Notes: a model not told the origin generated them from the letters alone. DNA of 64,000 nt from Erysipelotrichaceae bacterium (GCA_017432885.1 JAFRIE010000029.1:62001-126000); one strand, 5' to 3'; counted from the stretch's first letter, positions 10,001-17,533 are shown. Numbers and translations are program-made.

Positions 10001-10374
10001 ACGAACTTTACGATGTCAGTACCAAGGAGGAACTGTTCAACTACTATCTGAAAGTGACGGATGAATACGGCAGACTGCCAAAACAGGTTGAAGCTCTGTT
10101 TGACAAGAAAAGGCTGGAACTGCTGTATAATCTCAATCTGATCGATAAAGTCAGCAATGTCCGGGGCATTTTTACCGTTACTCTTTCAAAGAAGTATTCC
10201 GACCGGATGGACGGACTGAAACTGTTTGAATACTGTAATGGTCTATCCAAGGATTTCAGGATCTCCTACAAGAACAGCAGACTTACGGTATCGATCGACA
10301 ATCAGAAGGAAAACATTAACAAAATGCTGAAACTGGTAGATAATTTAGATAAGCTGGAGAAACATGAGAATTGA
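7000..10374 (+). CDS. mfd: Transcription-repair coupling factor Mfd
   Basis: Mfd recognises RNA polymerase stalled at DNA lesions, removes it by ATP-driven translocation and recruits UvrA. The 1124-residue protein shows an N-terminal UvrB-homology region and the CarD-like RNA polymerase interaction domain (LNKGDYVVHDQYGIGQYV near 455). The helicase motor has GDVGFGKT (about 605-612) and DEEQ (about 705), with RVGRSDR in helicase motif VI. A TRCF domain is C-terminal. The length is slightly short of the B. subtilis protein (about 1177). Start ATG 7000 overlaps pth by 4 nt. It overlaps the next gene by 11 nt. Confidence 0.96.
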   Translation: MKYLEILNRIEPLLNDLNHSFLSYNSLVEEAVKLSIKAKNSSKPIVVVKENAYLAGRLREILFSYFEEEEIVSYLPEESLRAEEIAASYENRASRINGLYRILTDKKLKIVLTSPYGLIRHLPKKEELLNRIITIRKDEVLEKEDLIEKLNELGYEKTSHVETPMTYASRGYIVDIYSVNYEKPVRVEFFDNVIDSIRFFDNDTQRSSTEVEEVQICFARDVFFSEEEKEYLRDNVRIASGEMELEMEYIQSDTYRPSQYFYYCYFEKSHLKDYFPDNYLYLSDRDKIKSHLKLLTDETVSYIQEMYEENRLPLKFYVYADFERECVGEDILEGRPFSDIGIITEIDLPYGTLDYVLNVLDSEKSTYKLLVMDEKQLEESVNAFTRLSIPYTVYTGELKQGINIVLGSIYGGYEVEKLDLAVYTPKELFKKRVHSGRYANRYAEARTLNSYEELNKGDYVVHDQYGIGQYVAIESRMVNGIECDYLKIIYKGNDELLVPLSQFSLVRKYVSREGAVPKLHKLGSKEWSQTKQRVEESVNDIAGQLLELYSIRDTNIGFAFSKDSVMQKEFEDTFDYELTKDQEIAIKEVKEDMEKAKPMDRLLCGDVGFGKTEVAIRAAFKAVNDDKQVAYLCPTTILSFQHFDTFKKRFNDFPVRVELLNRYIPADKQREILKDLKEGKVDVLIGTHRILSKDIEYKDLGLLIVDEEQRFGVEHKEKIKQMKNSIDVLSLSATPIPRTLQMSLIGIRSLSTLDTPPMNRYPVQTYVVHKNENLIEEVIMRELERNGQVFYLYNNVELIYTVARKLQQKIPYARIGVAHGQMDRQQIEDIMYRFYANEINVLICTTIIETGLDIPNANTIIVDNAQNFGLAQLYQIKGRVGRSDRIAYAYLMIPEKKQLNENSLKRLEAIKEFTALGSGYKIAMRDLTIRGAGDLLGDKQSGFIDNVGLDLYLAMLNKAILRAKGEEVQEEVTKANVNIPLSSYIPESFSDNDYDKLALYHELYDVSTKEELFNYYLKVTDEYGRLPKQVEALFDKKRLELLYNLNLIDKVSNVRGIFTVTLSKKYSDRMDGLKLFEYCNGLSKDFRISYKNSRLTVSIDNQKENINKMLKLVDNLDKLEKHEN

Positions 10375-10627
10375 CAAGTTTTTAAAGGTCGCAAGGATAC
10401 TGAAACGCAGAGAGACCGGCAAGCAGCTGGCATTGAATCAGCGTCTTTATATCAACGGGAGGCCGGCCAAGGCTGCCGCGGAGGTAAAGGAAGGAGACAT
10501 GATCCGGATCGTTTTTGGGCATCGGGAAATACTGGTCCGGGTTCTGGAAGTCAGGCCTTCCGCTTCCAAGGAACAGGCTTTCGGCATGTATGAAGTAGTT
10601 GAAGAGAAAAAAGAAGAGATAGTATAA
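10364..10627 (+). CDS. rqcP: RqcP-like S4-domain RNA-binding protein
   Basis: This small (87 residue) protein is an S4 RNA-binding domain: MRIDKFLKVARILKRRETGKQL, then INGRPAKAAAEVKEGD. RqcP (YabO) binds stalled 50S-peptidyl-tRNA complexes and helps RqcH add alanine tails in ribosome quality control. Hsp15 is a related fold, but size and position after mfd and before divIC match yabO of B. subtilis. Its start lies within the 3' end of mfd (11 nt overlap). The 3' end carries the promoter of divIC. Confidence 0.88.
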   Translation: MRIDKFLKVARILKRRETGKQLALNQRLYINGRPAKAAAEVKEGDMIRIVFGHREILVRVLEVRPSASKEQAFGMYEVVEEKKEEIV

Positions 10628-10628
10628 T
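10599..10628 (+). promoter_or_regulatory. divIC promoter, apparently leaderless
   Basis: TTGAAG (10599-10604), an 18-nt spacer and TATAAT (10623-10628) lie in the last codons of rqcP. The ATG at 10635 begins 6 nt after the -10 box. There is no Shine-Dalgarno, so the transcript would start at the start codon. Confidence 0.5.
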
Positions 10629-10634
10629 AGAAAT

Positions 10635-10937
10635 ATGACCGTTAAAAGAAAGAAAAAGAAACGCAGCGTTGTTTCTAAACTGGTTTCGATCGTGCTGATC
10701 CTGGCTGCGATCGTCATCTTTAGTAATGTGCTGAAAAAGATCTACAATATGTTTGTCCTGCAGCAGCAGGCAAAGCTGGTAGAAGCGGAACTGGAGCGTC
10801 TGAAAGAAGAGAATGCTTCCTTGACTTCTACCAAGGAAAAACTGGAAGATCCGGAATACATACAGACCTACGCCAGAGGAGAATATATGTTCTCCAAGGG
10901 AGATGAAAAGGTCTTCTATCTGCCATCGGATGAATAA
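10635..10937 (+). CDS. divIC: DivIC/FtsB-type septum formation initiator
   Basis: This 100-residue bitopic protein has a very basic N-terminus (VKRKKKKR) and one transmembrane helix (about 15-35). A leucine-heptad coiled coil follows (about 40-75: QQQAKLVEAELERLKEENASL). The C-terminal segment, DPEYIQTYARGEYMFSKGDE, is typical of DivIC/FtsB/FtsL. DivIC forms a complex with FtsL and DivIB at the septum. Position after rqcP matches other Bacillota. A terminator follows. Confidence 0.88.
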   Translation: MTVKRKKKKRSVVSKLVSIVLILAAIVIFSNVLKKIYNMFVLQQQAKLVEAELERLKEENASLTSTKEKLEDPEYIQTYARGEYMFSKGDEKVFYLPSDE

Positions 10938-10960
10938 AACAGCTAAAAAAGCTGTTTTCT
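10936..10960 (+). terminator. Terminator after divIC
   Basis: The 9-bp stem AAAACAGCT with AGCTGTTTT (10936-10958) has a five-A loop. It overlaps the divIC stop codon region and ends in T-rich sequence. Confidence 0.8.
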
Positions 10961-10992
10961 TTTAGGAATCGCTCTTTTTTCCGGGAATAATG
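10961..10992 (+). promoter_or_regulatory. Sigma-H/competence-type promoter before the Phd/PIN pair
   Basis: TTTAGGAATCG (10961-10971), 10 nt, CGGGAATAATG (10982-10992). The same two 11-mers with the same 10-nt spacing occur at 55474-55505 before comFA. AGGAAT and GAAT fit the -35 and -10 elements I recall for the sigma-H class, with matching spacing. Transcription would start near 10998, and the antitoxin ATG is at 11017. Confidence 0.65.
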
Positions 10993-11016
10993 GATAGAAG
11001 CGGAAGAGAGGATGAA

Positions 11017-11214
11017 ATGATGAATGTTGCGACTTCAACACAGATGAAAAACAGTTTTGGCAGATACCTGGATATCGCCTTGTCACAGGGTGAGGTGCTG
11101 GTTGAGAGACATGGAAAGATCGTTGCGAAACTGATTTCTTATCAGAAAAGCCAGACGTATCTGGCAGATACCTTGAAAGGACTGGCGGCAAAAGATGAAG
11201 ATCCTGTTAAGTAG
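11017..11214 (+). CDS. Phd/YefM-family antitoxin
   Basis: This short protein (65 residues from ATG 11017) has the Phd/YefM pattern: MNVATSTQMKNSFGRYLDIA, then EVLVERHGKIVAKLI. That is a DNA-binding N-terminal fold that also binds the toxin through its C-terminus. I start at 11017 because AGAGAGG lies 6 nt upstream. The frame also opens at 10990, but that ATA/ATG region lies in the promoter -10. The stop overlaps the PIN gene by 20 nt, as is typical of toxin-antitoxin pairs. The antitoxin would neutralise the PIN protein and repress its own promoter. Confidence 0.75.
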   Translation: MMNVATSTQMKNSFGRYLDIALSQGEVLVERHGKIVAKLISYQKSQTYLADTLKGLAAKDEDPVK

Positions 11215-11647
11215 TGATGTTCTGCTGGACCTGCTTTATGACAACGAGTATTCACAGGATATCCGGAAACTGCTGTATCTGGCCCAGGAGGGATGTTTGG
11301 AAGCGGCTATTTCCTGTCACAGTTTTATTGAACTGTCGGAACATGTAAGCAGTGAGGTGCTCTATCAGACATTAGGTGTTTTGAACAGTTTTGTATCTTT
11401 GATCGATCTGAGTCGAAAGGATATCCGGAAAGCCTGCAGGAAAGATGATTTCTATGCAGGTCTTTATCAGGTTCTGGCTGAGAAACATGAAGCGGATTAT
11501 ATCGTAAGCAGAAGAATAAAAAGGGATATTCATAGTACAATAAAGGTAACGGATCCGAAGGAACTGAAGGAATTAGTGGAATATGGAAAAACAGATCAGC
11601 AGGGAAGAGATATACAAGGGAAAGGTCATTCACGTCGTAAGAGATGA
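11195..11647 (+). CDS. PIN-domain (VapC-like) ribonuclease toxin
   Basis: The 150-residue protein has the PIN acidic set: Asp8 (SSDVLLDLL), Glu46 (SFIELSEHV), Asp85 (KDDFYAGLYQVLAE) and Asp101 (ADYIVSRRIKRD). The usual ending follows (IKVTDPKELKELV). PIN toxins of this type cleave RNA with Mg2+. It overlaps the antitoxin by 20 nt. Its last 20 codons overlap the start of the Nudix gene, giving an unusual basic tail (GKGHSRRKR) read in another frame. The pair is probably a type II toxin-antitoxin system, though a solitary regulatory role cannot be excluded. Confidence 0.72.
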   Translation: MKILLSSDVLLDLLYDNEYSQDIRKLLYLAQEGCLEAAISCHSFIELSEHVSSEVLYQTLGVLNSFVSLIDLSRKDIRKACRKDDFYAGLYQVLAEKHEADYIVSRRIKRDIHSTIKVTDPKELKELVEYGKTDQQGRDIQGKGHSRRKR

Positions 11648-12110
11648 AGTGGAACTCGATGAGGGAAGCAGAGCTTATCGGGAAGTGGTGCTGCATAACG
11701 GAGGTGTCTGTATCGCGTTAAGAAACGGGGATCACTTCTACATGGTCCGACAGTACCGTTATTCTTTAGGAAAGGAAATGCTGGAATTTCCGGCAGGAAA
11801 GATTGAAAAAGGGGAAAATCCGGATGAAGCCATTCTAAGAGAAGTACAGGAAGAGACCGGATATACGGTCAAAGAAATCAGAAAATACCCTCCGATCATT
11901 CCGACCTGCGGCTACTGTTCCGAGAAGATCCATCTTTACTACGGGATCGCCGATCAGAAAGTTGGTCAGCATTTTGATCCGGATGAAAGGATAGAACTGG
12001 AAAAATATACGTTAAGAGAGATCAGGGAGATGATAAAAACCGGTCAGATCGACGACAGTAAGACGATCGCCCTGATGTACCATCTGGAAACCGAGGGAAT
12101 CGATGACTGA
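11583..12110 (+). CDS. Nudix hydrolase, ADP-ribose pyrophosphatase type
   Basis: The complete Nudix box is present: GKIEKGENPDEAILREVQEE, followed by TGY. The upstream FPAGKIE and the downstream PTCGYCSEKIHLYYG fit the NudF/ADP-ribose pyrophosphatase subgroup, which splits ADP-ribose into AMP and ribose 5-phosphate. The protein has 175 residues, about the usual size. It begins inside the PIN gene (65 nt overlap) and overlaps the next gene by 8 nt, so it is translationally linked to both. Confidence 0.88.
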   Translation: MEKQISREEIYKGKVIHVVRDEVELDEGSRAYREVVLHNGGVCIALRNGDHFYMVRQYRYSLGKEMLEFPAGKIEKGENPDEAILREVQEETGYTVKEIRKYPPIIPTCGYCSEKIHLYYGIADQKVGQHFDPDERIELEKYTLREIREMIKTGQIDDSKTIALMYHLETEGIDD

Positions 12111-12900
12111 TTTTGAAAAACTGGTAGAAGGAATATCGACCGTCAAGACGGAAACAGAGACCTATCTGGGTGATTTTTTCGTAAAAAAGAATCTGAAGGA
12201 ATATCAGATTCCGCAGAACGCTTCCAAAGAATCCGTGAAAGCGATAAGGTTTATGTTTGAATCGAAAAAAGAGCTCAAGGAGAGAGCACGTGTGGCTTTT
12301 GATGAAGATCCGTTCTGTCTGGAAGCTTTCTTTACGTATTTTGTTCTATCAGAAGACATCTATGTCAGTTTCCGTTTCGAAGCCTATCGCAAGGAAGCTT
12401 CCGAATATGCCGATTTTGACGACTATACGAAATACTGTTATCTGCGGATCATGGACTTCTATGTAGATTTTCTGCTGGATCTGCATAATATTACACTGGC
12501 AATCACCATACAGCGGCTGATCGCCCGTCTTTCGGGCGGAATGAATCCAAGGACCGTAAGCCGTCTGGCCATGATGTACAACATGATCGAGGATGAGAAG
12601 GAATTCTACCGTCTGTATCTGGACAATGAATTCGGCTGTTACGACTATCTGCTTCTGCTGGTGACGCTGCTGAAGCACGAGGATCAGATGAAGGCCAAGG
12701 AAGTCCTTTTTGAAATGTTCGAGAAGATCAGCTATGCCAGCTATCTGGATCATCTTTGGGATCTGAATATGGAAGACCCGGATCAGGAAGCCTTCTACAA
12801 GACCGTGGAAGACTGTTACGAAGAGATCTCATCGATTCCTTATTTCTTTTCCTGGGTCAATGAGCTTAAAGAGGCAAATGAAAATAAGATAGTGCTATAA
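12103..12900 (+). CDS. Helical protein of unknown function (TPR-like)
   Basis: I do not recognise this 265-residue protein. It has no signal peptide or membrane segment. It is acidic and almost wholly helical, with repeated aromatic-rich helices (FYRLYLDNEFGCYDYLLLL; YLDHLWDLNMEDP) suggesting TPR-like hairpins. It overlaps the Nudix gene by 8 nt. The promoter of the next small gene lies at its 3' end. Confidence 0.65.
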   Translation: MTDFEKLVEGISTVKTETETYLGDFFVKKNLKEYQIPQNASKESVKAIRFMFESKKELKERARVAFDEDPFCLEAFFTYFVLSEDIYVSFRFEAYRKEASEYADFDDYTKYCYLRIMDFYVDFLLDLHNITLAITIQRLIARLSGGMNPRTVSRLAMMYNMIEDEKEFYRLYLDNEFGCYDYLLLLVTLLKHEDQMKAKEVLFEMFEKISYASYLDHLWDLNMEDPDQEAFYKTVEDCYEEISSIPYFFSWVNELKEANENKIVL

Positions 12901-12901
12901 T
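12893..12901 (+). promoter_or_regulatory. Extended -10 promoter, leaderless, before the small Phd-like gene
   Basis: TGCTATAAT (12893-12901) is a TGn-extended -10. ATG 12908 follows 6 nt later, without Shine-Dalgarno. No clear -35 is seen, as expected for an extended -10 promoter. Confidence 0.5.
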
Positions 12902-12907
12902 TGGGAT

Positions 12908-13207
12908 ATGAATATCGATATCGAGAAACTGAAGCAGATCCGTGAAGAACTTGACCGGATGTCTGAAAATGACATTCTTTTTGTCACGGAAAACAACGTT
13001 GAGAAATATGCGATCGTTCCAATCGAATTATATGATGCTGTTGAGGATATGTTTTCTTCCTTCAGTGAAGGAGGATATGTTCCGCAGGTCAAGATCGCTT
13101 CAAATCAGGAGATCGAACTCAGTTATGATGAATACGAGAGGATCAAGGAACAGATCCTGGAAGCGGTAGAGAAGACTCTGATGCCAAAACCGGAGAAGCT
13201 GAACTGA
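12908..13207 (+). CDS. Small Phd/YefM-like protein without adjacent toxin
   Basis: The 99-residue protein contains ILFVTENNVEKYAIVPIELY. This resembles the Phd/YefM core, in which a beta hairpin is followed by a 'VP-L-Y' helix start. The remainder is acidic. No toxin gene neighbours it: tmk follows, with a 1-nt overlap (TGATG). It may be a housekeeping-linked regulator of Phd ancestry. The similarity is by eye only and the family assignment is tentative. Confidence 0.5.
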   Translation: MNIDIEKLKQIREELDRMSENDILFVTENNVEKYAIVPIELYDAVEDMFSSFSEGGYVPQVKIASNQEIELSYDEYERIKEQILEAVEKTLMPKPEKLN

Positions 13208-13830
13208 TGAAAGGATATTTTATCACCTTTGAAGGCCCGGATGGTTCCGGCAAGACGACTGTCGCTACCGCCGTCTGTGAAGAACTGAAAAAACGGGGAT
13301 ATGAAGTGATCCATACCAGAGAACCGGGAGGAATAGAGATCTCAGAAAAGATCAGGAATATTATTCTTGATCCGGAGAATACCATGATGGATGCCAAGAC
13401 GGAGGCTCTTTTATATGCCGCTTCCCGTCGTCAGCATCTGGTAGAAAAGGTTTTTCCTGCCCTTGAAGCAGGAAAGATCGTCATCTGCGAACGTTTTCTG
13501 GATTCTTCTCTGGCTTATCAGGGCTATGGCCGTCAGCTAGGTTTTGACGAAGTACTGGAGATCAATCTGTTTGCGATCGACAGGACTTATCCTGATCTGA
13601 CTGTCTATCTGGACGTGGATGAAAAAGTCGGTCTGGACAGACTCTCCGACCGCAGTTTCAAAGATCGTCTGGATCAGGAATCGATCGATTTCCATCATCG
13701 GGTATCTCAGGGATATCAGGAAGTGTTAAGAAGATTCAAGGACCGCATCCGGATCGTAGATGCATCCAGAAGCCGGGAAGAAGTGATCGGAGATTCTTTG
13801 AATCTGATTCTGGGGCTGATCAATGATTAA
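13207..13830 (+). CDS. tmk: Thymidylate kinase
   Basis: Tmk phosphorylates dTMP to dTDP. The 207-residue protein has the P-loop FEGPDGSGKTT (Lys16), TREPGG for substrate binding, CERFLDSSLAYQGYGRQLG (the DRY/S-like nucleotide-binding stretch) and the LID region near DRLSDRSFKDRLDQE. Start ATG 13207 overlaps the previous stop. It overlaps holB by 8 nt, and tmk-holB-ricT is a conserved Bacillota arrangement. Confidence 0.95.
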   Translation: MKGYFITFEGPDGSGKTTVATAVCEELKKRGYEVIHTREPGGIEISEKIRNIILDPENTMMDAKTEALLYAASRRQHLVEKVFPALEAGKIVICERFLDSSLAYQGYGRQLGFDEVLEINLFAIDRTYPDLTVYLDVDEKVGLDRLSDRSFKDRLDQESIDFHHRVSQGYQEVLRRFKDRIRIVDASRSREEVIGDSLNLILGLIND

Positions 13831-14791
13831 GGAAGAACTGCTGGAAAAGGAACCGATAGCCTACCGCAGTCTATATAACGCTTTAAAAAATCAGAAAATA
13901 GCGCATAGCTATCTTTTTTCCGGTGAATATTCTCCTTTAAAGATCGAAGCGGCCTACCTGCTGGCCCAATCCATCATTGAAGGAAAAGAGGATTTTGCCT
14001 GCGAGACCTGCGATACCTGCAGAAGGATCCGAAGGAACCAGTATTTTGATGTGATCTACGTGGACGGTTATCAGAAAAGCATCAAGAAAGACGATATTGA
14101 AACGATCCTGGATGAATTTTCCAGGACTTCTCTGGAAAGTTCCGGAAAGAAGGTCTATATCCTTGCCAACATCAACAACTCTTCCATCAAGGTTCTGAAC
14201 ATGATCCTGAAATTCATGGAAGAACCAGGAAACAGTGAAACCTACGGCATTTTTATCAGTGACCGGAAAGAAGATCTGCTTCCGACGATCGTATCCCGCT
14301 GCCAGGATATTCCTTTCCTGACCAGGGATTTCTCTTTTCTGATCGAGCAGTACGAGAATGCCGGTTTTGATTCTACGGACGCCTACCTGCTGGCCAGTAT
14401 TCTGCATCGTTATGACAGCGAACTGGATCTGAATGATCCGTATTATCTGACAGCCAGGGAATATGTCTACAAGATGATTGATACGCTCCAAGACAAGAAA
14501 TATCTCCCGGTCATGTTTGCGAAGGAGTTCTATCCTACTTTCAAGGACCGTGAAGAATTCCGTAAATGTGTCGACTACTATCTTGCGATTATGATCCGGA
14601 TGATCAATGATGCCCTGGAAGAAAGAAGAAGTCAAGACAGCGAGTACGACCATTATCTGCAGCGGATCCGGGACAACGATCCGGGCAGACTGCTAGAGAT
14701 CTTTACAAGAGCCAGTGACAGGATACTGATGAATGCAGAAAGAAAACTGCTGTTTGACGCGATAAGCTATGAGATAATATCATATATCTGA
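13823..14791 (+). CDS. holB: DNA polymerase III delta' subunit
   Basis: This is the delta' clamp-loader subunit (322 residues). It has HSYLFSG at the start of the AAA+ domain, a zinc module CETCDTC (the first of the usual four cysteines lies near), and VSRCQDI, the SRC sensor motif that contacts the gamma/tau subunit. The P-loop position (SGEYSPLKIEA) is degenerate, as in other delta' subunits, which do not hydrolyse ATP. ATG 13823 overlaps the end of tmk. Confidence 0.88.
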   Translation: MIKEELLEKEPIAYRSLYNALKNQKIAHSYLFSGEYSPLKIEAAYLLAQSIIEGKEDFACETCDTCRRIRRNQYFDVIYVDGYQKSIKKDDIETILDEFSRTSLESSGKKVYILANINNSSIKVLNMILKFMEEPGNSETYGIFISDRKEDLLPTIVSRCQDIPFLTRDFSFLIEQYENAGFDSTDAYLLASILHRYDSELDLNDPYYLTAREYVYKMIDTLQDKKYLPVMFAKEFYPTFKDREEFRKCVDYYLAIMIRMINDALEERRSQDSEYDHYLQRIRDNDPGRLLEIFTRASDRILMNAERKLLFDAISYEIISYI

Positions 14792-14800
14792 AGGTGAATT

Positions 14801-15655
14801 ATGGAAGAAAAGTTAAGATATGTTTCGATCCGTTTCGAAACCACAAATAAGACATATACGTTCTCAACGGCTGATCCTTCGATCAAGGAAGGAGATGCGG
14901 TTGTCGTAGAAACTCAAAGAGGGATTGAATATGCTACGGTCGTGACCGAGCCTTTTGAAAAACCGAACATCACCATGGAGATCAAACCGATCATCCGTAA
15001 GGCGACAAAGGAAGATCTTCGGCAGTTTGAACGGAACAAGGCGGATGCCGTAGAAGCGAGAAAGATCTGTCAGGAAGAATCGGACAGACTGGATCTGAAA
15101 ATGAATGTCATATCGGCGGAATATACATTGGACCGCGCCAAGATCACTTTTATCTATCTGGCGGATGATCGTGTCGACTTCCGTGAACTGCTGAAGGTCC
15201 TGGCATCGATCTTCCATTGTCGGATCGACTTAAGACAGATCGGGACCAGAGACAAGGCAAAGATGGTTTCCGGTATCGGTGTCTGCGGAAGGGAACTGTG
15301 CTGTTCACGTTTTATCGGCGATTTTGACCGTATCTCCATCAACATGGCCAAGAATCAGTTGCTGGCGCTGAATATCCAGAAACTCTCGGGACAGTGCGGA
15401 AACCTGATGTGCTGTCTGCGTTTTGAGGACGACGCCTACAAGGAGCTGCGGAAGGATCTGCCGAAACTGAATTCCCAGGTCGAGTACGAAGGGGAAAGAT
15501 TCCGTGTGACTTCCATGAACGTCATCACCAAGAACTGCAAGCTGGAAAATCCGGATCATGCGATTTACATCTCGCTTGAAGATCTGGTCAAGAAAGGCAA
15601 ATACAATCGAAAAACCGTAAAGAACGAAAGTGAGGAAGAAAGTGTCGCTGCATAA
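14801..15655 (+). CDS. ricT: PSP1-domain protein RicT (YaaT)
   Basis: The 284-residue PSP1 protein has the clustered cysteines CGRELCCSRF and GQCGNLMCCLRFE, which in the RicA-RicF-RicT complex help hold Fe-S clusters. That complex supports RNase Y-dependent mRNA maturation in B. subtilis. AAGGTGA precedes ATG 14801. Its end overlaps the rsmI start region. Confidence 0.9.
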   Translation: MEEKLRYVSIRFETTNKTYTFSTADPSIKEGDAVVVETQRGIEYATVVTEPFEKPNITMEIKPIIRKATKEDLRQFERNKADAVEARKICQEESDRLDLKMNVISAEYTLDRAKITFIYLADDRVDFRELLKVLASIFHCRIDLRQIGTRDKAKMVSGIGVCGRELCCSRFIGDFDRISINMAKNQLLALNIQKLSGQCGNLMCCLRFEDDAYKELRKDLPKLNSQVEYEGERFRVTSMNVITKNCKLENPDHAIYISLEDLVKKGKYNRKTVKNESEEESVAA

Positions 15656-16481
15656 GAAAGCTACACTTTTTCTTGTAGCCACACCGATCGGTAATCTTTC
15701 CGAGGTCTCAGAACGGACACTGAGTGTTTTAAAGGAAGTTGCGGTGATCGCCTGTGAGGATACGCGCAATACTTTGAAACTGTTGAGCCATTTTGATATC
15801 CATACAAGAATGATCACTTATCATAACTTCAATGAGAAAGAATCGACTAGAGGAATCGTAAAGTTTCTGGAAGAAGGAAAAGATGTCGCTCTGGTATCTG
15901 ATGCCGGCTATCCTCTGATTTCGGATCCCGGCTATGAACTGGTCAATGAAGTAATACGGGATGGATATGACATCGTTACGATATCCGGACCGAATGCGGC
16001 GCTGAATGCCCTGGTCGCTTCCGGTCTGAAGACATCCCACTATCTGTTCTATGGCTTTCTCAATCCGAAGGCATCCCAGGCAAGAAAAGAACTGGAGGAA
16101 CTGAAGGACTTTCCTCATACCCTGATCTTCTATGAAGCTCCTCACCGTATTGAAAAGACGCTGGCTCTTGCTTTGGAAGTCCTGGGAGACCGTAAAGCCT
16201 GTCTGGCCAGAGAACTGACGAAGCTTCATGAAGAGTATCACCGCGGATGTTTAAGCCAGCTATGTGAACTGAGGGATCTGAAAGGCGAGATGGTTTTACT
16301 CATTGAGGGAAAAGAAAAGACAGAAGAAGAGATCGATCTGAAGGAACTGATCGAAGAGATCGACCGGCTGATTGAAAACGGATCGAAGATGAAAGAAGCT
16401 GTAAACAAGATTGCCGAGAAACGTCAGATTTCCAAGAACAGTCTATATAATGCCTATCTGAAAAGAAAGAAGGAACTTTAG
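15642..16481 (+). CDS. rsmI: 16S rRNA (cytidine-1402-2'-O)-methyltransferase
   Basis: RsmI methylates the 2'-OH of C1402 in the ribosomal decoding centre using SAM. The protein shows LFLVATPIGNLSEVSERTL, CEDTRNTLKLL, VSDAGYPLISDPGYELV and ISGPNAALNALVASGL, typical of the tetrapyrrole methylase-like fold. I place the start at GTG 15642 (MSLHKKATLFLVATPIGN) because GAGGA stands 5 nt before it. GTG 15630 is an in-frame alternative. It overlaps ricT. Confidence 0.92.
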   Translation: MSLHKKATLFLVATPIGNLSEVSERTLSVLKEVAVIACEDTRNTLKLLSHFDIHTRMITYHNFNEKESTRGIVKFLEEGKDVALVSDAGYPLISDPGYELVNEVIRDGYDIVTISGPNAALNALVASGLKTSHYLFYGFLNPKASQARKELEELKDFPHTLIFYEAPHRIEKTLALALEVLGDRKACLARELTKLHEEYHRGCLSQLCELRDLKGEMVLLIEGKEKTEEEIDLKELIEEIDRLIENGSKMKEAVNKIAEKRQISKNSLYNAYLKRKKEL

Positions 16482-16784
16482 ATGAACGCACAGATTAGAA
16501 GGATACTGGAAATGGAAAAACTGCTGAATGAGAGCCAGAAGGTTTTAAATGACTATGACAGGGTTCTGACTGATTTCAAGTCTGTGCAGGAAAAGATCGA
16601 GAAACTGGAAGCCTACTATGCCGGTAAAATGTGGCGTAAAGATTTTGAAGATGCGGAAGCGGGTAAACTTCCCGAGGGTCTGCCTGCCGGTGTCTTGTCA
16701 GAAGACGGGATCTACGATCTGCTTACGGAAAACCACGATCTGATCCTGGATACGCTTGAACTGATAAAGGAACGTATCCGTTGA
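16482..16784 (+). CDS. DUF4298-family protein
   Basis: The 100-residue helical protein has the DUF4298 pattern: a coiled-coil N-terminus (YDRVLTDFKSVQEKIEKLEAYY), then GKMWRKDFEDAEAGKLP and GVLSEDGIYDLLTENHDL. Function unknown. It directly follows the rsmI stop and overlaps the YdcF-like gene by 4 nt. Confidence 0.8.
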   Translation: MNAQIRRILEMEKLLNESQKVLNDYDRVLTDFKSVQEKIEKLEAYYAGKMWRKDFEDAEAGKLPEGLPAGVLSEDGIYDLLTENHDLILDTLELIKERIR

Positions 16785-17533
16785 CAGGAATGAAGAAGCT
16801 GTTTCTGGTTCTTGGAAGCATCTGTCTGATTTATGGGATCATCGTCCTGATGATCATTGGTTTTGGGAATATCTTCAGTTATTTCTTTGTGCTGCTGGGC
16901 ATTCTTTTTCTTTTGTTGTCTGTTTTTTATCCGAAGATCTCCAAAAGAGGAAGGAAGATCATTTTAATTGTATTTCTGATAGGATCATTTCTGTTTGGAT
17001 TTCTGGAAACGAGAATCGTTGTTTATGGCATGAAGCAGCCTGAAAATGGTGCGGATTATGTGATCCTGCTCGGTTCCGGTGTCAGCGAGAAGGGGCCGTC
17101 CATCGATTTTATGGCTCGAATCAGAGCTGCACAAGCCTACCTGAAAGAAAATCCCGACACAGAAGTCATCGTGACCGGAGCGAAAGGAAGCAACGAACCG
17201 GTTACAGAAGCTTCGGCTGCCAGAGACTGTCTGATTGAATTTGGCATAGAAGAGAAGCGGATCCTCCTGGAGGATCAGAGCTATTCCACATTGCAGAATC
17301 TGCAGAATTCCCGGAAACTGATTGAAAAAAAAGGAAAAGACATTGATGACTGCAATGTCGTCATCGTATCTTCATCCTTCCACCTTTATCGGGCCAGATA
17401 CATCGCTGAACAGATCGGCTTTGCAAAGATCTCCTGTCTGGGAAGTCACGGATTAAGGATCCTGGATCCCCAGTACTACAGCAGAGAATTCTTTGCCTGT
17501 ATCAAAGAATGGTTATATTTTAGGAATAAATAA
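16781..17533 (+). CDS. YdcF/SanA-family (DUF218) membrane protein
   Basis: The 250-residue protein has three N-terminal hydrophobic segments (about 6-85) and then the DUF218 domain. The domain motifs are DYVILLGSGV, FMARIRAAQAYL, VIVTGAKGSNEPVTEASAARDCL, SYSTLQNLQNS and VVSSSFHLYRARYIAEQIG. These match YdcF-like proteins linked to envelope metabolism. TTG 16781 has a well-placed AAAGGA upstream. ATG 16790 is an alternative. A terminator follows. Confidence 0.85.
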   Translation: MTGMKKLFLVLGSICLIYGIIVLMIIGFGNIFSYFFVLLGILFLLLSVFYPKISKRGRKIILIVFLIGSFLFGFLETRIVVYGMKQPENGADYVILLGSGVSEKGPSIDFMARIRAAQAYLKENPDTEVIVTGAKGSNEPVTEASAARDCLIEFGIEEKRILLEDQSYSTLQNLQNSRKLIEKKGKDIDDCNVVIVSSSFHLYRARYIAEQIGFAKISCLGSHGLRILDPQYYSREFFACIKEWLYFRNK

